DNA of 64,000 nt from Zeugodacus cucurbitae (taxonomy: Eukaryota; Arthropoda; Insecta; Diptera; Tephritidae), in NCBI RefSeq assembly GCF_028554725.1, contig NC_071667.1, positions 69,259,501-69,323,500 of the forward strand, written 5' to 3'. Numbering within the stretch: the stretch's first letter is position 1; the number at the start of each line of letters is the position of its first letter. The notes under the pieces were generated by a model that saw only the letters and a list, made by a program, of their open reading frames with translations, was not told the DNA's origin and did not search any database. Below, one piece after another: positions 1-12,600 of this stretch. A program made the translations under genes and the position numbers.

Positions 1-65
1 AAGTTAGTGAGAAAATGGCATCCAGTTTTCATAAGTCCAGATTTGTGAATCTAGTTTTCTGTCCA

Positions 66-189
66 CCATTTCTCAAAAATACCGTCTCTAACTCTCTCTT
101 TATCTCTTTGAAATTCCGATTGTAGTTTTATATCGGCCACTTCTCAAAAATTACGTCTCTAACTCTCTTTTTATCTCTTTGAAAACCCG
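66..189. repeat. 71-bp tandem duplication, two copies
   Basis: TTCTCAAAAATNCCGTCTCT-type sequence followed by AACTCTCTCTTTATCTCTTT starts near position 70 and again at 141. The second copy differs by a few bases. The first 60 bases of the window may belong to an older, poorly matching copy. Confidence 0.75.
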
Positions 190-2005
190 TTAAGACCATT
201 ACAAAATCGCAAGTTTTGACAAAATCCGCGACCTATCGTTTTAGGTCGTTCTCATTATTCTTCCAATTGTGTTTGAATACCGATATGGTTTAAAGAACAT
301 ATTCGATTTTAGTTAAATTAGCATTTTCACAAATTTATTTTCGCCTTTTGAAGTTGTCTATATAATCTTTTTGAGTTTTCGCTCGACCAAAAATTTTTTA
401 TGTGGTGAACTACTTTAAAAATCTATATTTTTAGTGAAAATATATCGGAGATCACTCAGATCTTCTTATACAATCAAATTACATATTTAAATCAAAATTG
501 ATTTTGGTAATTAAAAGGAATGAGGATGAAGTCTAGTAAACCTTTGAACCACGAAAATGTGGTACCTGAAAACACAATTCATATAGGACCTCATAATGTC
601 CAAATTAACACAAGAATAAGAGTAATACAAGCTGGTGACGACAGTAAACATTTCACAGTTAATTTCTACAAATGAATTTAACAGATATTTACATTTTCAT
701 AGAACACATTATGTCACTCACAATTCTGCTAGAACTTCTAATCCGACAATTAAAAACTTGTTTCACTCATTGTGCCAACAAATTTGATGAAAAGCACAGG
801 ATTATGTAATAAAACGCAACTTTGCATGTTAACAAACAATTGAAATTAATTTTAGTGCGTAAGGGGAAGAGAGCCCAAATATTTTTGCTAATATACCAAG
901 CGGTTTTATAGAGGCAGTGAGTAATAGCAAAGGATATATAGAAAGAGAAGGTGAGAAATTGGGTAAGGTTCAGTTTTATGCAAAATAGGTTAGGTCTTGG
1001 TAATGTTTTCGCCAAGTGTTACATGTTTTCATCACGTTTGTAGATTAGAAATATAAATATAGTTTTAAAACATGATTCACATTGAAATACACTCTTATAC
1101 AAAAATACCATGTAACTGCACCGATATCAATTCACACCAAAAGCGAAATGCAATATCCGGTGCCATTAATTATTTTGTAGCTGTCAATGGCGACTATTGA
1201 AAATGTTAACTTTTTATGCATTTTAAGGTTACTAGAGCACATGACACACATACACACGAAGTCAAATCATCAACAGCTGACATAGATAAACACAGCGACA
1301 TAAGCCATAAACCAAAAGGTAACAACAACACATCAAATCAATGCTATAAATGGAACGGAGGGCAGCGCTTCCTTTGTACACAGATTAAAAAATATAAATA
1401 AAAATACACGAAAATTTTAGAAAATTAAAAAAAAAAAACAGCAGACAAGCACTAAACCTATTTTTGTACAAATATGGGGGGAAAAATCAACCAAAAATAG
1501 GAAATGCACCAAATAAGTTGAGAAGGAAGCAGGAAAATTGCCGCAAACACGACTGACTTGTTTACCGAAGGCGATGAGTAGAGCAACGCCGGAAAATGCT
1601 GCAGTTTGACGCTGAGAGTGCAGAAGATGTTTGGAAAATCAAGCGTAAAGATAGCAATAGCCATCGCAACAACAACAGCAACAGCAACGACAACTGAAGT
1701 GACAAAAACGGATGCTTATGAAGTTTCCCCCCAAAAAATTTAATGGCTTCATTCGTTGGCGTCGGAGTGAGCGCTGCTGGCGTTGTGAGTGGGAAAGGAA
1801 ACGAAGTGAAAATCGTGCAGTTGCACAGTGTGCAATTTTGGTTATATTAAGAATTCAAATATTTTTAAAATTTTTCGAAAAAAAGCTAATTAAATTCAGT
1901 AAAATTTGAGGAGGATAATATATTGATATAATATGACTAAACTAATTTTGATATTTTTTTCTGGATTTGCAGACATTTCTGAGTGTCAAAGAACTGTGTT
2001 AAAAC
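190..2005. other. Non-coding, no gene seen
   Basis: AT-rich sequence with short A-runs (1427-1438) and CAACAACAGCAACAGCAACG near 1669-1690. Open frames up to 82 codons lack any recognisable features. Confidence 0.6.
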
Positions 2006-2007
2006 TA

Positions 2008-2212
2008 TTAGGTCTACAACTTTGCTTCCGCCGTTTGCCAATAGATGCCTCTAGGGTCAATCACTGGACGATTAAATCGATTAAATCGTTTTATATCGAT
2101 CTTGGACATTTGTGTCAACATTAACCCAACAAAATATTTGTAGAGATCTGTTTGCATCCCAAACTTATTCTCAACTGAAAATGTCACTTTTTGAGCCGAA
2201 TTTTCGACATTT
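2008..2212 (+). mobile_element. Mariner-like element, 5' end fragment
   Basis: It starts TTAGGTCTACAACTTTGCTT after a TA (2006-2007), a mariner-style terminal repeat. The next about 165 bases are the reverse complement of 35770-35930 with few differences, which corresponds to the 5' leader of the better copy at 35.6 kb. Similarity stops near 2200 and a LINE fragment follows, so the 3' part is missing. Confidence 0.65.
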
Positions 2213-2217
2213 GCGAT

Positions 2218-2395
2218 TAAGCAATTGATCGCGCTCTCAAGAAAGAAACTAAGAGTGGCACTATATACTGGCCACTGTACACTGAGGAATCTGCACAAAC
2301 TAGGAATCTTCTCGTCGGATTAATGTCGATTCTGCGACTTAAAAGTGGAAATACCTGAACATATCCACCTTGATTGCGAGGAAAAGGTGGTTCCT
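2218..2395 (+). pseudogene. Non-LTR retrotransposon RNase-H-end remnant
   Basis: Translation gives ALSRKKLRVALYTGHCTLRN, LHKLGIFSSD, an in-frame TAA, then CRFCDLKVEIPEHIHLDC. The TGHC-L-R-N-LHKLG ... CRFC ... PEH-H--C arrangement is typical of the C-terminal part of Jockey/R1/I-type LINE polyproteins, after the RNase H domain. The stop codon and lack of flanking coding sequence show it is a dead fragment. The clade is not determined. Confidence 0.6.
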
Positions 2396-2399
2396 TCAA

Positions 2400-4763
2400 A
2401 TCTTATTCCAATCTAATCATACTTGAAAATTATTCAATTAATATACCATAATCAAGTACAATATTATAAAAATTATGTATTTTTCCTAACCTATAATATA
2501 CCACTGTGCAACGCACAGCGCCGCTTATAAGGTCCCTAATGGCTGCTTAGCTGTGCGGCTGTGTAATGTTAGCAGCAGCCACTTGGGAAGTGAGAATTTT
2601 TATGGATCAGAAATCTACCAAATGCATATAGTACACACATATAAGTAAATACAAACAGACATGTGCACATGTATGCGATGAAGGAAGCGACGACTACAAT
2701 ATATTTTCAGAAATTTATGTGTAAGAATTTTGTCAACGCGCCGTAGTGGAAAATTGTTAAAAATACCAATTTAGGAAAATTGAAAATATGCAGCAAGCAG
2801 CTGCAGCAAGAGGGGGGCGACACACACACACACAGTGACTCGGCAAACACAAATGCCTACCGAGAGTGTTTGTGCGGCACTTCCGACAATTTCAATTGCA
2901 GCAAAGAAACAGAAGAGGAAGAAGCAGCAGAAGAGATGGTAATGGTAGAGCACAGACTCACGCTTATTTATGTATGTTTGTGTGTGTATAAACATTAAGT
3001 GCTGCGGGCGGCGGGGTATGCGTGGCGTGCGCGCAACGTGACTGCTATAAATTTTTAACTTTTGACTTTTTGTTCAATATTTAATACGATATCCATACAC
3101 AGCCACTGCCTGCCATCAACGGATGTGGCATTGAAATTGAGCGGAATGGGGTGGTAGGCAGCGTTTGGTATTTGTTTGGTTGTGCTGACAATGCGTGGCT
3201 ACTTAAGCATTTTAAGAGCGCCACACACACAAACAATAACAAAAACAAAACCAAAATAATTTCCAAAAATGATATCAACAAACTGATCATCAGCGCACAA
3301 TTGAAACGATTTGCCGCCATCATCATACGGCGTATAAAGTTGACGCCTGCCGCATGGCCAACGGTAATGTGCAACAACAACAACAATCAAGCAAACAATT
3401 TTCAAGAGCAACCAATGCTGCAAAGTCATTGCAATTGAAATTCAATTTCTTATATTCATGTACATATATGTGCGCTGCATTCCATTGAATGTTTATTGGC
3501 CCTCAACGATGATGGTTGCGTGCGTATTTGTTAACTTAAAATCGATACGTAATTAAAATTTCGAAAGTGGAAATTTTTGTATTTTTGTTTTTGTCATGTC
3601 ATTAAAATTTATGGTTTTTGTGGTTGCTGTTGCTCTTAGCATTTGACAAGCATTTAGGGGGCAGCAGCTAACTCCGTCGAGGGAGTTTGAGATGAGTCGC
3701 TACGGAGGGACTTTGCTTATTTTTAACATTTCGAACAGTTGTGTAGTCGATTGATGAATGCTATTCATGATTTGATATGATCTTGACGCATGTCGTTTTT
3801 CCATTTATACAATTTATGTACGACAGACAGTTGGAACGGCATGCAAGTTGCAATGATGTGGTGCGCCATGACCTGCAAAGTTGCTATTTTACATGCTGGT
3901 TGTTGTTATTGGTTAGTTTTTTGTTGTGGTTGTGGTTAAATGCTAAGCAATTTTCGCAAATTGATTTTTAAAATGTTGTTGTTGGGTGGGTAATATAAAT
4001 CTTAGTTAATAGAAATATTTTTTATTTTCATTTCTTTAAATTTAAGTTTTGCTAGTTTTAATAAGAAAATTGCTAGTGTTTAGCAATAATCTATAAATGC
4101 GGGAGTTCTAAAAAATATATTTATATTGTTAAGAGTATAAGGTCGAGTTCATATTTATTACACACATTTCATATTTCCATTGTATGCTTGTATTTTAGGT
4201 ATTCACATCAATAAGCCTACTTGCTTTTTTCATATCCCTTGAGATTACCAAATTGTTGCTGCCTTCCAAGAATCATTTTTCTTAAGCGTGCAATAAAGTG
4301 TACTTAAAGATGCCTCACGGCCTCATACACGCAAAAGCGGTAAGATAAAAAGAAGTAAATAAGATCTCACAAAAAAAAAATAATAATAATTTTGCAACAT
4401 CATTATACAAACCAGAAAATGAGCAACATGGCAGAGAAGCGAAGGCGTTGTTAATGTATATCATAAATGGTATAGAAGCAACAGCAGACGTAACAACAGC
4501 AATTATAGACATAATGGAGCGATTTTCAAGCTCATTGCCAAAGTAAATGCTAACAATAAGCATATTAGGTACTAGAACACGCAAAGGTTAGGCGGAATAT
4601 ACACGTCTACAAAAAAAATATTTTGCTACTTTGCTATAAAAAATTTGAAGCTATGTGGGCAGTAGAAGAACTCGCAATTTTTAATAATTATTCACATCCA
4701 TCTCTATCTAAAATTAAAAAAAAAATTAGGTAATGATGCCATCATACTCAGAAAATATACAAA
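2400..4763. other. Non-coding, simple repeats
   Basis: Contains short CA runs (about 2820-2835 and 3223-3232), CAACAACAACAACAATC near 3373 and several poly-T/A tracts. Open frames of about 70-100 codons occur on both strands over the same bases and look random. Confidence 0.6.
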
Positions 4764-4765
4764 TA

Positions 4766-4842
4766 TGGTTTACAACTTTGCTTCCGCCGTGTTTTTTTGT
4801 AAATTTAAGGCTTTTTTGTATAAAAACGATTTGTAGACCTAA
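4766..4842. mobile_element. 77-bp mariner deletion derivative
   Basis: Flanked by TA on both sides (4764-4765 and 4843-4844). The left end contains TTTACAACTTTGCTTCCGCC and the right end is the complement of TTAGGTCTACAAA. The left interior (GTTTTTTTGTAAATTTAAGG) matches the 3' end of the copy at 35.6 kb. Essentially only the two tips remain. Confidence 0.6.
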
Positions 4843-6115
4843 TATTTGCAGCTTGTGTGACCATTTGAAAGATTTCCAATAAATTACTTTACTCAGCTTC
4901 ACATTACAAGAAGTCAATCATTTACATATTTATTGTTCTATTGTTACAATACCTTTCTGAATCTTTTCTTACAACTATTGCTACAATAACACTTAACTCA
5001 CAGCTAACTTCATGCGCCCGCTGTGTTGCATGTGAAAAAAAAACCTCCATTTTTCCCAAAAATGTTTGAGGAGTCAAATTGACGGCAAATAACTCACTAC
5101 CTTCGCTTTGAAGTGCATTGGGCACATTAACACTTGATTTTGAGTGGGCACTTTGGTAAATTGTTGACCATTTGAAGTGAACAGTTTGTCAGTTTGTCGC
5201 GCCAGTCAGCGCTCTAGCGATTTACTGGAGATTTTTGTGAAGTGTTTCGATGTAAAAAATTCTGATTTCTTTTACATTTACAAGCCTTTATAAGTATTTG
5301 GTGAGTTACTGGGAATAGAGCTGCCAAATTTCCACTTCATAGACATAATGTAAAACTTTTTTAAATTTAAAAATTAGAAAAGAAATAAATTCCACTCTTG
5401 GACCATCATTTTCAAATATCTCTCAAAATGTCCCGACAAGTCTTGACAGAGTGATCATCTGAAGTTTTAAGCATATTTCAAGGGAGAAATACAAAAAAAA
5501 CAGTATTAGCTGTCATATGTCAGTCACTTGTCATTACTACTGGATCGCTGTACTCATAAACAGTGAAATTGCAACTCTGCGGCTTGCAGTACTTAACTTA
5601 AAGTACTCAAACATTAATTAATTGGCACAAAACAAAAAAAAACATTAATTTGTGTAGTCAAGAGTTAAAGTACAATTAAAAGAACCAAATTAATGAGAGA
5701 AAGTAATTTAATATCCAAAAAATAGAACTCTTACTATTAAAGCCATACAAACAAATAAATAGCTAATTTTAAAGCGTAAATTTGCCAAGAAACACTACGA
5801 CAATTACGATTACTGTCTCTGCTGTGAAATAGTATGCATGCTCCCTTAATTTCTTCCACTTTAACTAAATTCAAATTGCTTTCGCAAAAAAAAAGAAAGA
5901 AGAAAAGTAATTCGCACACATGTGTATACACTCAAGTGCAACGTCAAGCAGCTTACTCAAGAAATTATTACACTAGACGTCAAGGCACGCCAGCACGGCT
6001 GTCAGCTAAATACTCGTACACACAAGTATCGGTTTACTGCAATTTACTTGTCACATGAAGATCAAAAAAAAATAAAATAAAATAAAACCCCAAGGAGCAC
6101 AACTATATACGTATT

Positions 6116-6142
6116 GTATGTATGTATGTATGTATGTATGTA
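6116..6142. repeat. (GTAT)n microsatellite
   Basis: Nearly seven perfect GTAT units. Confidence 0.95.
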
Positions 6143-7233
6143 AAATGCAACGCTTAAAGAAAATGAAAATTAAAGAAGAAATAGTAAAAAGACAGTAAGG
6201 AAAGCAAGTAAGCAGCAAGTCCTTAGGGATATGTTTGCTGGTGAGAAAATGCAGTTTACAGTGCAATTTAGTAAAAGTAAGTAGGTGCATAAGAGGTAAT
6301 CGCTAAGGCAAAAAAAAAAATAAAAAAAAAACGAAGAAGTTGAGGAGAATGGCAAGATACAAATACTGCAAAACGGCAGCACTTACTGGAATAATTTTGA
6401 AGAGTGATAGCTAAGCGTGTTTTTGTAGTGGCTGGATATGAGGGAATGACCGGTGCGCTGGGAGACATAAAAGTAAAGTGGTTAGTAGTGGTCGTAAGTG
6501 TCTTTATACACATATATGTGATTTGCAAAATACTTATTCATATTTATTTACAAGGGGTGAGCTGTAGTTTAAGGCATTTATTATTAGAATTCTCATTTTA
6601 GCAATATCAGCCTAAATGTAGGCAACGTTTTTGGTTTTTTTCATAGTAGACAGCTCCTTACCATTTCTGATAGTGGGAAAATAGCTTATATTTGAATTTT
6701 GTAGCCAAATTCCTCGTCTAATAAAATGAATAGTTCCGTAAGTGTTGTAAGACTGCTATTCTTCAGACTAGTTGCATTTCAGACAATAATTTCTGTTTGT
6801 GAACTGGTATAATGCTTCATTACTATATGGTTTTCAAATAAAGAACCCTCGTACAACCATATATTATGTCGTGAGAACATGTAGGGATGATGTCTCTGAA
6901 TCCATACATAATTACATATGTTATAATGATACATACAAACATATATCTACAAGTACAAGCAAATACAAGGTTGTCACTGTCATTAAACTTAGTTGTAGTT
7001 TCTCACGTCTCCTTGACAGACAAAAGCAAAGGTCAGAGCTTACATTTGAATAAGTGTTTCTTTGTAGAAGTTAAAATACACGTTTCGCTTTTGTAGTAAA
7101 GACATTAAGCTGTGTATAATGTTCATTAGGGGAAAAGAAGCAGACAGACATTCAGGAGAGAGCTAAAAATACATAAATGATGGATATCAAATAGATTGTA
7201 AATTAATATTAGTTTCTTTAAAAAAAATAAAAC

Positions 7234-7263
7234 AAAATATTTTCGAAATTTCGAAAATATTTT
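7234..7263. repeat. Perfect 30-bp palindrome
   Basis: AAAATATTTTCGAAA is immediately followed by its exact complement TTTCGAAAATATTTT, with no spacer. No flanking inverted ends or duplications are obvious. Confidence 0.9.
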
Positions 7264-9183
7264 TTAGAAAATGACCTTTTTTAGAAATTAAATTTTTATT
7301 TAATAATTTTTTTTTTATGATGCTTTCCATAAATTTTTGGGCATGAAATATGCTTTAATGCCATATTTCATTTATACTAAAATTGATATTATCTATGGTT
7401 TTAGCGTCACTGATGCATTAGCTGCGCTGCAATATCTTACACATAATTCTTTTTTCCCAAGATCTTTGAATTGATCGTTATTAATGTCAATTTTAAGTAA
7501 TACAAACTTACACACATACATATATAAATATGTATAACTGTTCAAGAAACAAGTCGATTTACATTTCCCATGCTCCCTTAAACAGACATTCATAGAGAGA
7601 CAAACAAAAACAACAACAAATAGTAATAGCGGTCGCATTGGGCACAATAACAAAAGAAGAACGAAGGAAGGAAGGAAGTAAAACCGAAAGTATGTGAGTA
7701 TAAGTTCCGCACAGTAGCAGCGACAGCAGCGGTATTCAATTCACAACATTATCCTTGTATTGCCACCGCACGCAGCGCACTTCCTGCGCGCCTTTAAGAG
7801 TCCTGTGTGCTAAGGGGCAGCAACACAACAGGCTTCGGTGTGGTGCTATGAATGAGCTGTAAGGAATTATAATTTTGTTGCAACACGATTTTTATGGTTT
7901 CCTGTTGGAGAGCAGCGACGACGGCGGCACAAGCAAAAGCAACAGCAACAAAAGGAAGTAGGAACTGGCAGTAAATACATATAAGATGAGCGGGGGAGTT
8001 GGTGATGATATATGTGTATGAAATATGTATATGGTACGCTTGTATGCTCGAATTTGAGCAGGATGAGCTGAATGGCACATTACAACACACACACCAATAC
8101 AAATATAAACAAATTGTATGAATGTGAATTTTTCGGTATGAGCTGAGTATCCGACAGATTCGCCGACAAGTAGCTGACAAACGACAGACAATGATGAGCG
8201 ACACACATACCAATAAGTGTGGCTGGTGTGATGGATTCCTCTTGTATATATGTTTGTTTGTGTGTGGGTGTCTGTGAAAAAAGGAAGCCATTCAGCGCAC
8301 AGTAAGTAAGATTCCTTCGCGTATAAGGAAGCCCTACGCGTGAAATTCCTTAAAGGATTCGCCGCAGGAGCTACTGGGAATGTCTTTACTTGCATTTCAC
8401 TCAGCAACTCCGCTCCGCTGCTTGCTATTTATACATTCATTGGTTTGTTTGCATTTCTTTCACCGCGTTGCGCGACTTGCACCTTCAATTAACACTTCAG
8501 CTTGCGGAAAAATATTTCGTTGTGTGTGTGCTCAGCAAGGAAGGCTGATTTGAGTGCCTTGAGGATGTTTGTTAAATTCATAAAAATGCAAGGCGTAGAT
8601 TGAATTACAAGAAAATTGAGGCAAGACAGCTCCGCTTCGCAGTTGCTTGACATTTATTCTTGTTTGCATCAGTCAGTCAACAGCAGACAAACTAAATATT
8701 TGTATTTACAATTTGCAATGAATAAATACAGCAACAACAATAACACCGTGTGTACAATTCATTGTAGATTACTTTTTTATTCTTCGAGAAGGGTATAATT
8801 TTTATTTGCTGAGAGCAAGATTAGCATTTTACTTGCGTCGAGTGGCACTTTTTTCACTACTATTCACATACAATTGTACAAAGCCATCGAGTTTTTCTTT
8901 AAAGGCTCATTAATGTGACGATTACATGCTTGAATTGCTGTGAAATTATTTTGTAATAAAATAAGATATATGACAAGACAGGAGATACCACCAAGACACT
9001 GTGCATTCATATAGGCAGTTATTGAAAAGGTGGCGAGTACAGGTATAAGAAAATGCTAATTATCAGTGGAGCTGCCAAATAAGTTTTGCAAACAGCAATT
9101 ATATGATCGTGGAAACAGGAAAGGGTTTCATCTTAAATTCTTTACAACACAGAACTTTGTTTTTTTTTTTTAACTTTAAAATA

Positions 9184-9646
9184 CAGTAGTTTACCGAAAT
9201 AACGAATATTCGTTTTAACGAAAACCGCTTATAACGAACAAGCAAATTTGTTACAGTGAGTACCTTAAATAACGAACATCGTACTCGGTTTAACGAACAA
9301 CCAGAATTAAAAATAAAACCAGAAAAAAAAATCAAAAGAAATTTGCAAATTGAAAAAATTTTGAATTTTATAAAAAAAGCTTAAAATTATTGGTCAGCAC
9401 AAAGTAGAAGTATAAGTGTCAGAATTGGTCCATTTTGGAAGAATTTCTTGAATTTGAATTATTTTGTTATGGTTTTTTATTTTTTAACAAATAATTAATA
9501 AAACAATTTATTAAACTGCAATTTACGGATATTTCACTCATTTTTATTGAAAAACATACCGCTAAATGAGTACTCGATTTAACGAAAAATTCGATGTAAC
9601 GAATAGGCCTGACAATTAATGTGTTCGTTATTTCGGAAAACTACTG
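9184..9646. mobile_element. Pogo/Tigger-like MITE with TAACGAA-rich ends
   Basis: Terminal inverted repeats CAGTAGTTTACCGAAATAAC (left) and the complement of CAGTAGTTTTCCGAAATAAC (right, ending at 9646) bound a 463-bp element. The left end is flanked by TA (9182-9183). Both arms carry several copies of TAACGAA. No transposase ORF is present. CAGT- ends, TA target and TAACGAA subterminal repeats fit the pogo/Tigger branch of Tc1-mariner; the class is inferred from the ends alone. An RTE element begins right after the right tip. Confidence 0.75.
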
Positions 9647-9650
9647 CATA

Positions 9651-12600
9651 TGACTCAAGCAGCTCACGACTTCCGGTTTTAGACCAAGTATCCCCTGGGT
9701 AGCTAACAGACATCCGTTTGGAGGCGAGCTAAAGTGAGAAGGCGAAGCCCGCTTGTGCGGTTGTGCGTAGGGCTTGGGACCCACCACATAAAAAAATCTC
9801 ACCAATGAAAACAAACACCGAGCCTCGGATGAGAAACCCCCCTTTTGATGACGACCCCTGCAAACGTACTAAGGATCATGATTTGAGGGCATGCACCTGG
9901 AATGTCCGGACTCTTAATTGGGAAGGTGCCTCTGCCCAGCTGGTTGATGTCCTCATACAACTAAAGGCTGACATCACCGCCGTCCAAGAAGTGCGATGGA
10001 CGGGACAAGGACGGAAGAAGGTGGGTCCTTGTGACATCTACTACAGCGGCCATATAAAGGAGCGCAAATTTGGTGTTGGATTTGTGGTGGGAGAGAGACT
10101 CCGTCGCCGAGTCCTGGCATTCACCCCGGTGGATGAACGTCTAGCCACAATCCGCATAAAAGCGAGGTTCTTCAACATATCGCTGATTTGCGCCCACGCC
10201 CCAACGGAAGAGAAGGACGATGTGACCAAAGACGCTTTCTATGAGCGCCTAGAACGCACCTATGAGCGCTGCCCCCGCCACGATGTCAAAATCGTGCTTG
10301 GCGATTTTAACGCCAGGGTGGGTAAAGAAGGTGTCTTTGGCACAACAGTCGGAAAATTCAGCCTCCATGACGAAACATCGCCAAACGGCCTGAGGCTGAT
10401 CGACTTCGCTGGGGCCCGAAATATGGTTGTCTGTAGTACCAGATTCCAGCATAAAAAAATTCATCAAGCAACGTGGCTGTCCCCTGATCGAAACACGCGC
10501 AACCAAATCGATCACGTTGTGATAGACGGAAGACATGTCTCCAGTGTTTTAGACGTGCGTACGCTCCGAGGACCAAACATTGACTCGGACCATTATCTAG
10601 TAGCAGCAAAGATACGCACTCGCCTCTGTGCAGCAAAGAACGCCCGTCAACAAACACAAGGAAGGTTCGACGTCGAAAAGCTGCAATCACAACCGACAGC
10701 CGAACGATTTTCTACTCGACTTGCACTCCTGCTCTCTGAGAGCACTCATCAGCATCTCGATATAAGGGAGCTGTGGAACGGCATCTCAAACTCATTGCAT
10801 ACCGCTGCAGCCGAAACAATTGGTCTACGGCAACGCCAAAAAACCAGTTGGTACGATGAGAATTGTCGTTCCGCAGTGGAGAGAAAACAGACTGCCTACC
10901 TCGCAACGTTGCGATCGACCACAACACGTTCGGGGTGGGATAGATATCGAGAACTGAAGAGGGAAGCGAGACGCATTTGCAGACGTAAAAAGAAAGAGGC
11001 CGAAATGCGTGAGTATGAAAAGCTTGAAAAGTTGGCCGACATGGGTAATGCTCGAAAATTTTATGAAAAGATGAGGCGATTAACAGAAGGTTTCAAGACC
11101 GGAGCATTATCATGTAGGGACCGAGAAGGTAATCTGGTAGCGGATGTCCAGAGCACACTGGGATTATGGAGGGAACACTTCTCCGACCTGCTCAATGGCA
11201 GTGAAAGTACAACACCAGGAGATGGCGAACCCGATTCCCCAATCGATGACGATGGAATAGATGTTCCATTACCCGACCATGAAGAAATTCGAATAGCAAT
11301 TACCCGCTTGAAGAACAACAAAGCGGCGGGGGCCGATGGATTACCGGCCGAGCTATTCAAATACGGCGGCGAAGAACTGATAAGGTGCATGCATCAGCTT
11401 CTTTGTAGAATATGGTCGGAAGAAAGCATGCCTGACGATTGGAATCTTAGTGTGCTCTGCCCAATCCATAAGAAGGGAGACCCCACAATCTGCGCCAACT
11501 ACCGTGGTATAAGTCTCCTCAATATCGCATATAAGGTTTTGTCGAGCGTATTGTGTGAAAGACTAAAGCCCACCGTCAACGAACTGATTGGACCTTATCA
11601 GTGTGGCTTTAGACCTGGAAAATCCACAATGGACCAGATATTCACCATGCGCCAAATCTTGGAAAAGACCCGAGAGAGAAGAATCGATACTCACCATCTT
11701 TTTATCGATTTTAAAGCTGCCTTCGATAGCACGAAAAGGAGCTGCCTTTATGCCGCGATGTCTGAATTTGGTATCCCTGCAAAACTAATACGGCTATGTA
11801 AGCTGACGTTGAGCAACACCAAAAGCTCCGTCAGGATCGGGAAGGACCTCTCCGAGCCGTTCGATACCAAACGAGGCTTCAGACAGGGTGACTCACTATC
11901 GTGCGACTTCTTCAATCTATTGCTGGAAAAAATAATACGAGCTGCAGAACTAAATAGAGAGGGTACAATCTTCTACAAGAGTGTACAGCTCCTGGCGTAT
12001 GCCGATGATATTGATATCATCGGAAGCAACAACCGCGCCGTTTGTTCTGCGTTTTCCAGACTAGATAAAGAAGCGAAGCGTATGGGTCTGGTGGTGAATG
12101 AGGACAAGACGAAATATCTCCTGTCATCAAACAAACAGTCGGCGCACTCGCGTCTTGGCTCCCACGTCACTGTTGACAGTCATAACTTTGAAGTTGTAGA
12201 TAATTTCGTTTATCTGGGAACCAGCATTAACAACACCAACAATGTCAGCCTTGAAATCCAACGCAGAATCACTCTTGCCAACAGGTGCTACTTTGGACTG
12301 AGTAGGCAATTGAAAAGTAAAGTCCTCTCTCGACGAACCAAAATCAAACTCTATAAGTCGCTCATTATTCCCGTCCTGATGTATGGCGCTGAAGCGTGGA
12401 CGATGACAACATCCGATGAGACGACTCTTGGGGTTTTCGAGAGAAAGGTTTTGCGCAAGATTTTTGGTCCTCTAAACATTGGCAACGGCGAATACCGCAG
12501 GCGATGGAACGATGAGCTGTACGATTTATACGACGACATTGACATAGTTCAGCGAATAAAAAGACAGCGGCTACGCTGGCTAGGTCATGTTGTACGGATG

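Larger units (their letters stand above)
4845..9181. other. Non-coding, simple repeats and a 30-bp palindrome
   Basis: AAAAT runs (6066-6088), GTAT microsatellite, GGAA repeats near 7664-7678, CA-rich segments. The overlapping 165- and 171-codon minus-strand frames at 7794-8407 consist of low-complexity Ser/Cys/Ile/Tyr runs and share the same bases in two frames, so I do not call them. Confidence 0.55.

Noticed and set aside
7794..8407. Two overlapping minus-strand open frames of 165 and 171 codons
   Set aside because: They occupy the same bases in different frames, are made of low-complexity Ser/Cys/Ile/Tyr runs and have no splice or domain evidence; stop-poor repeats explain them.
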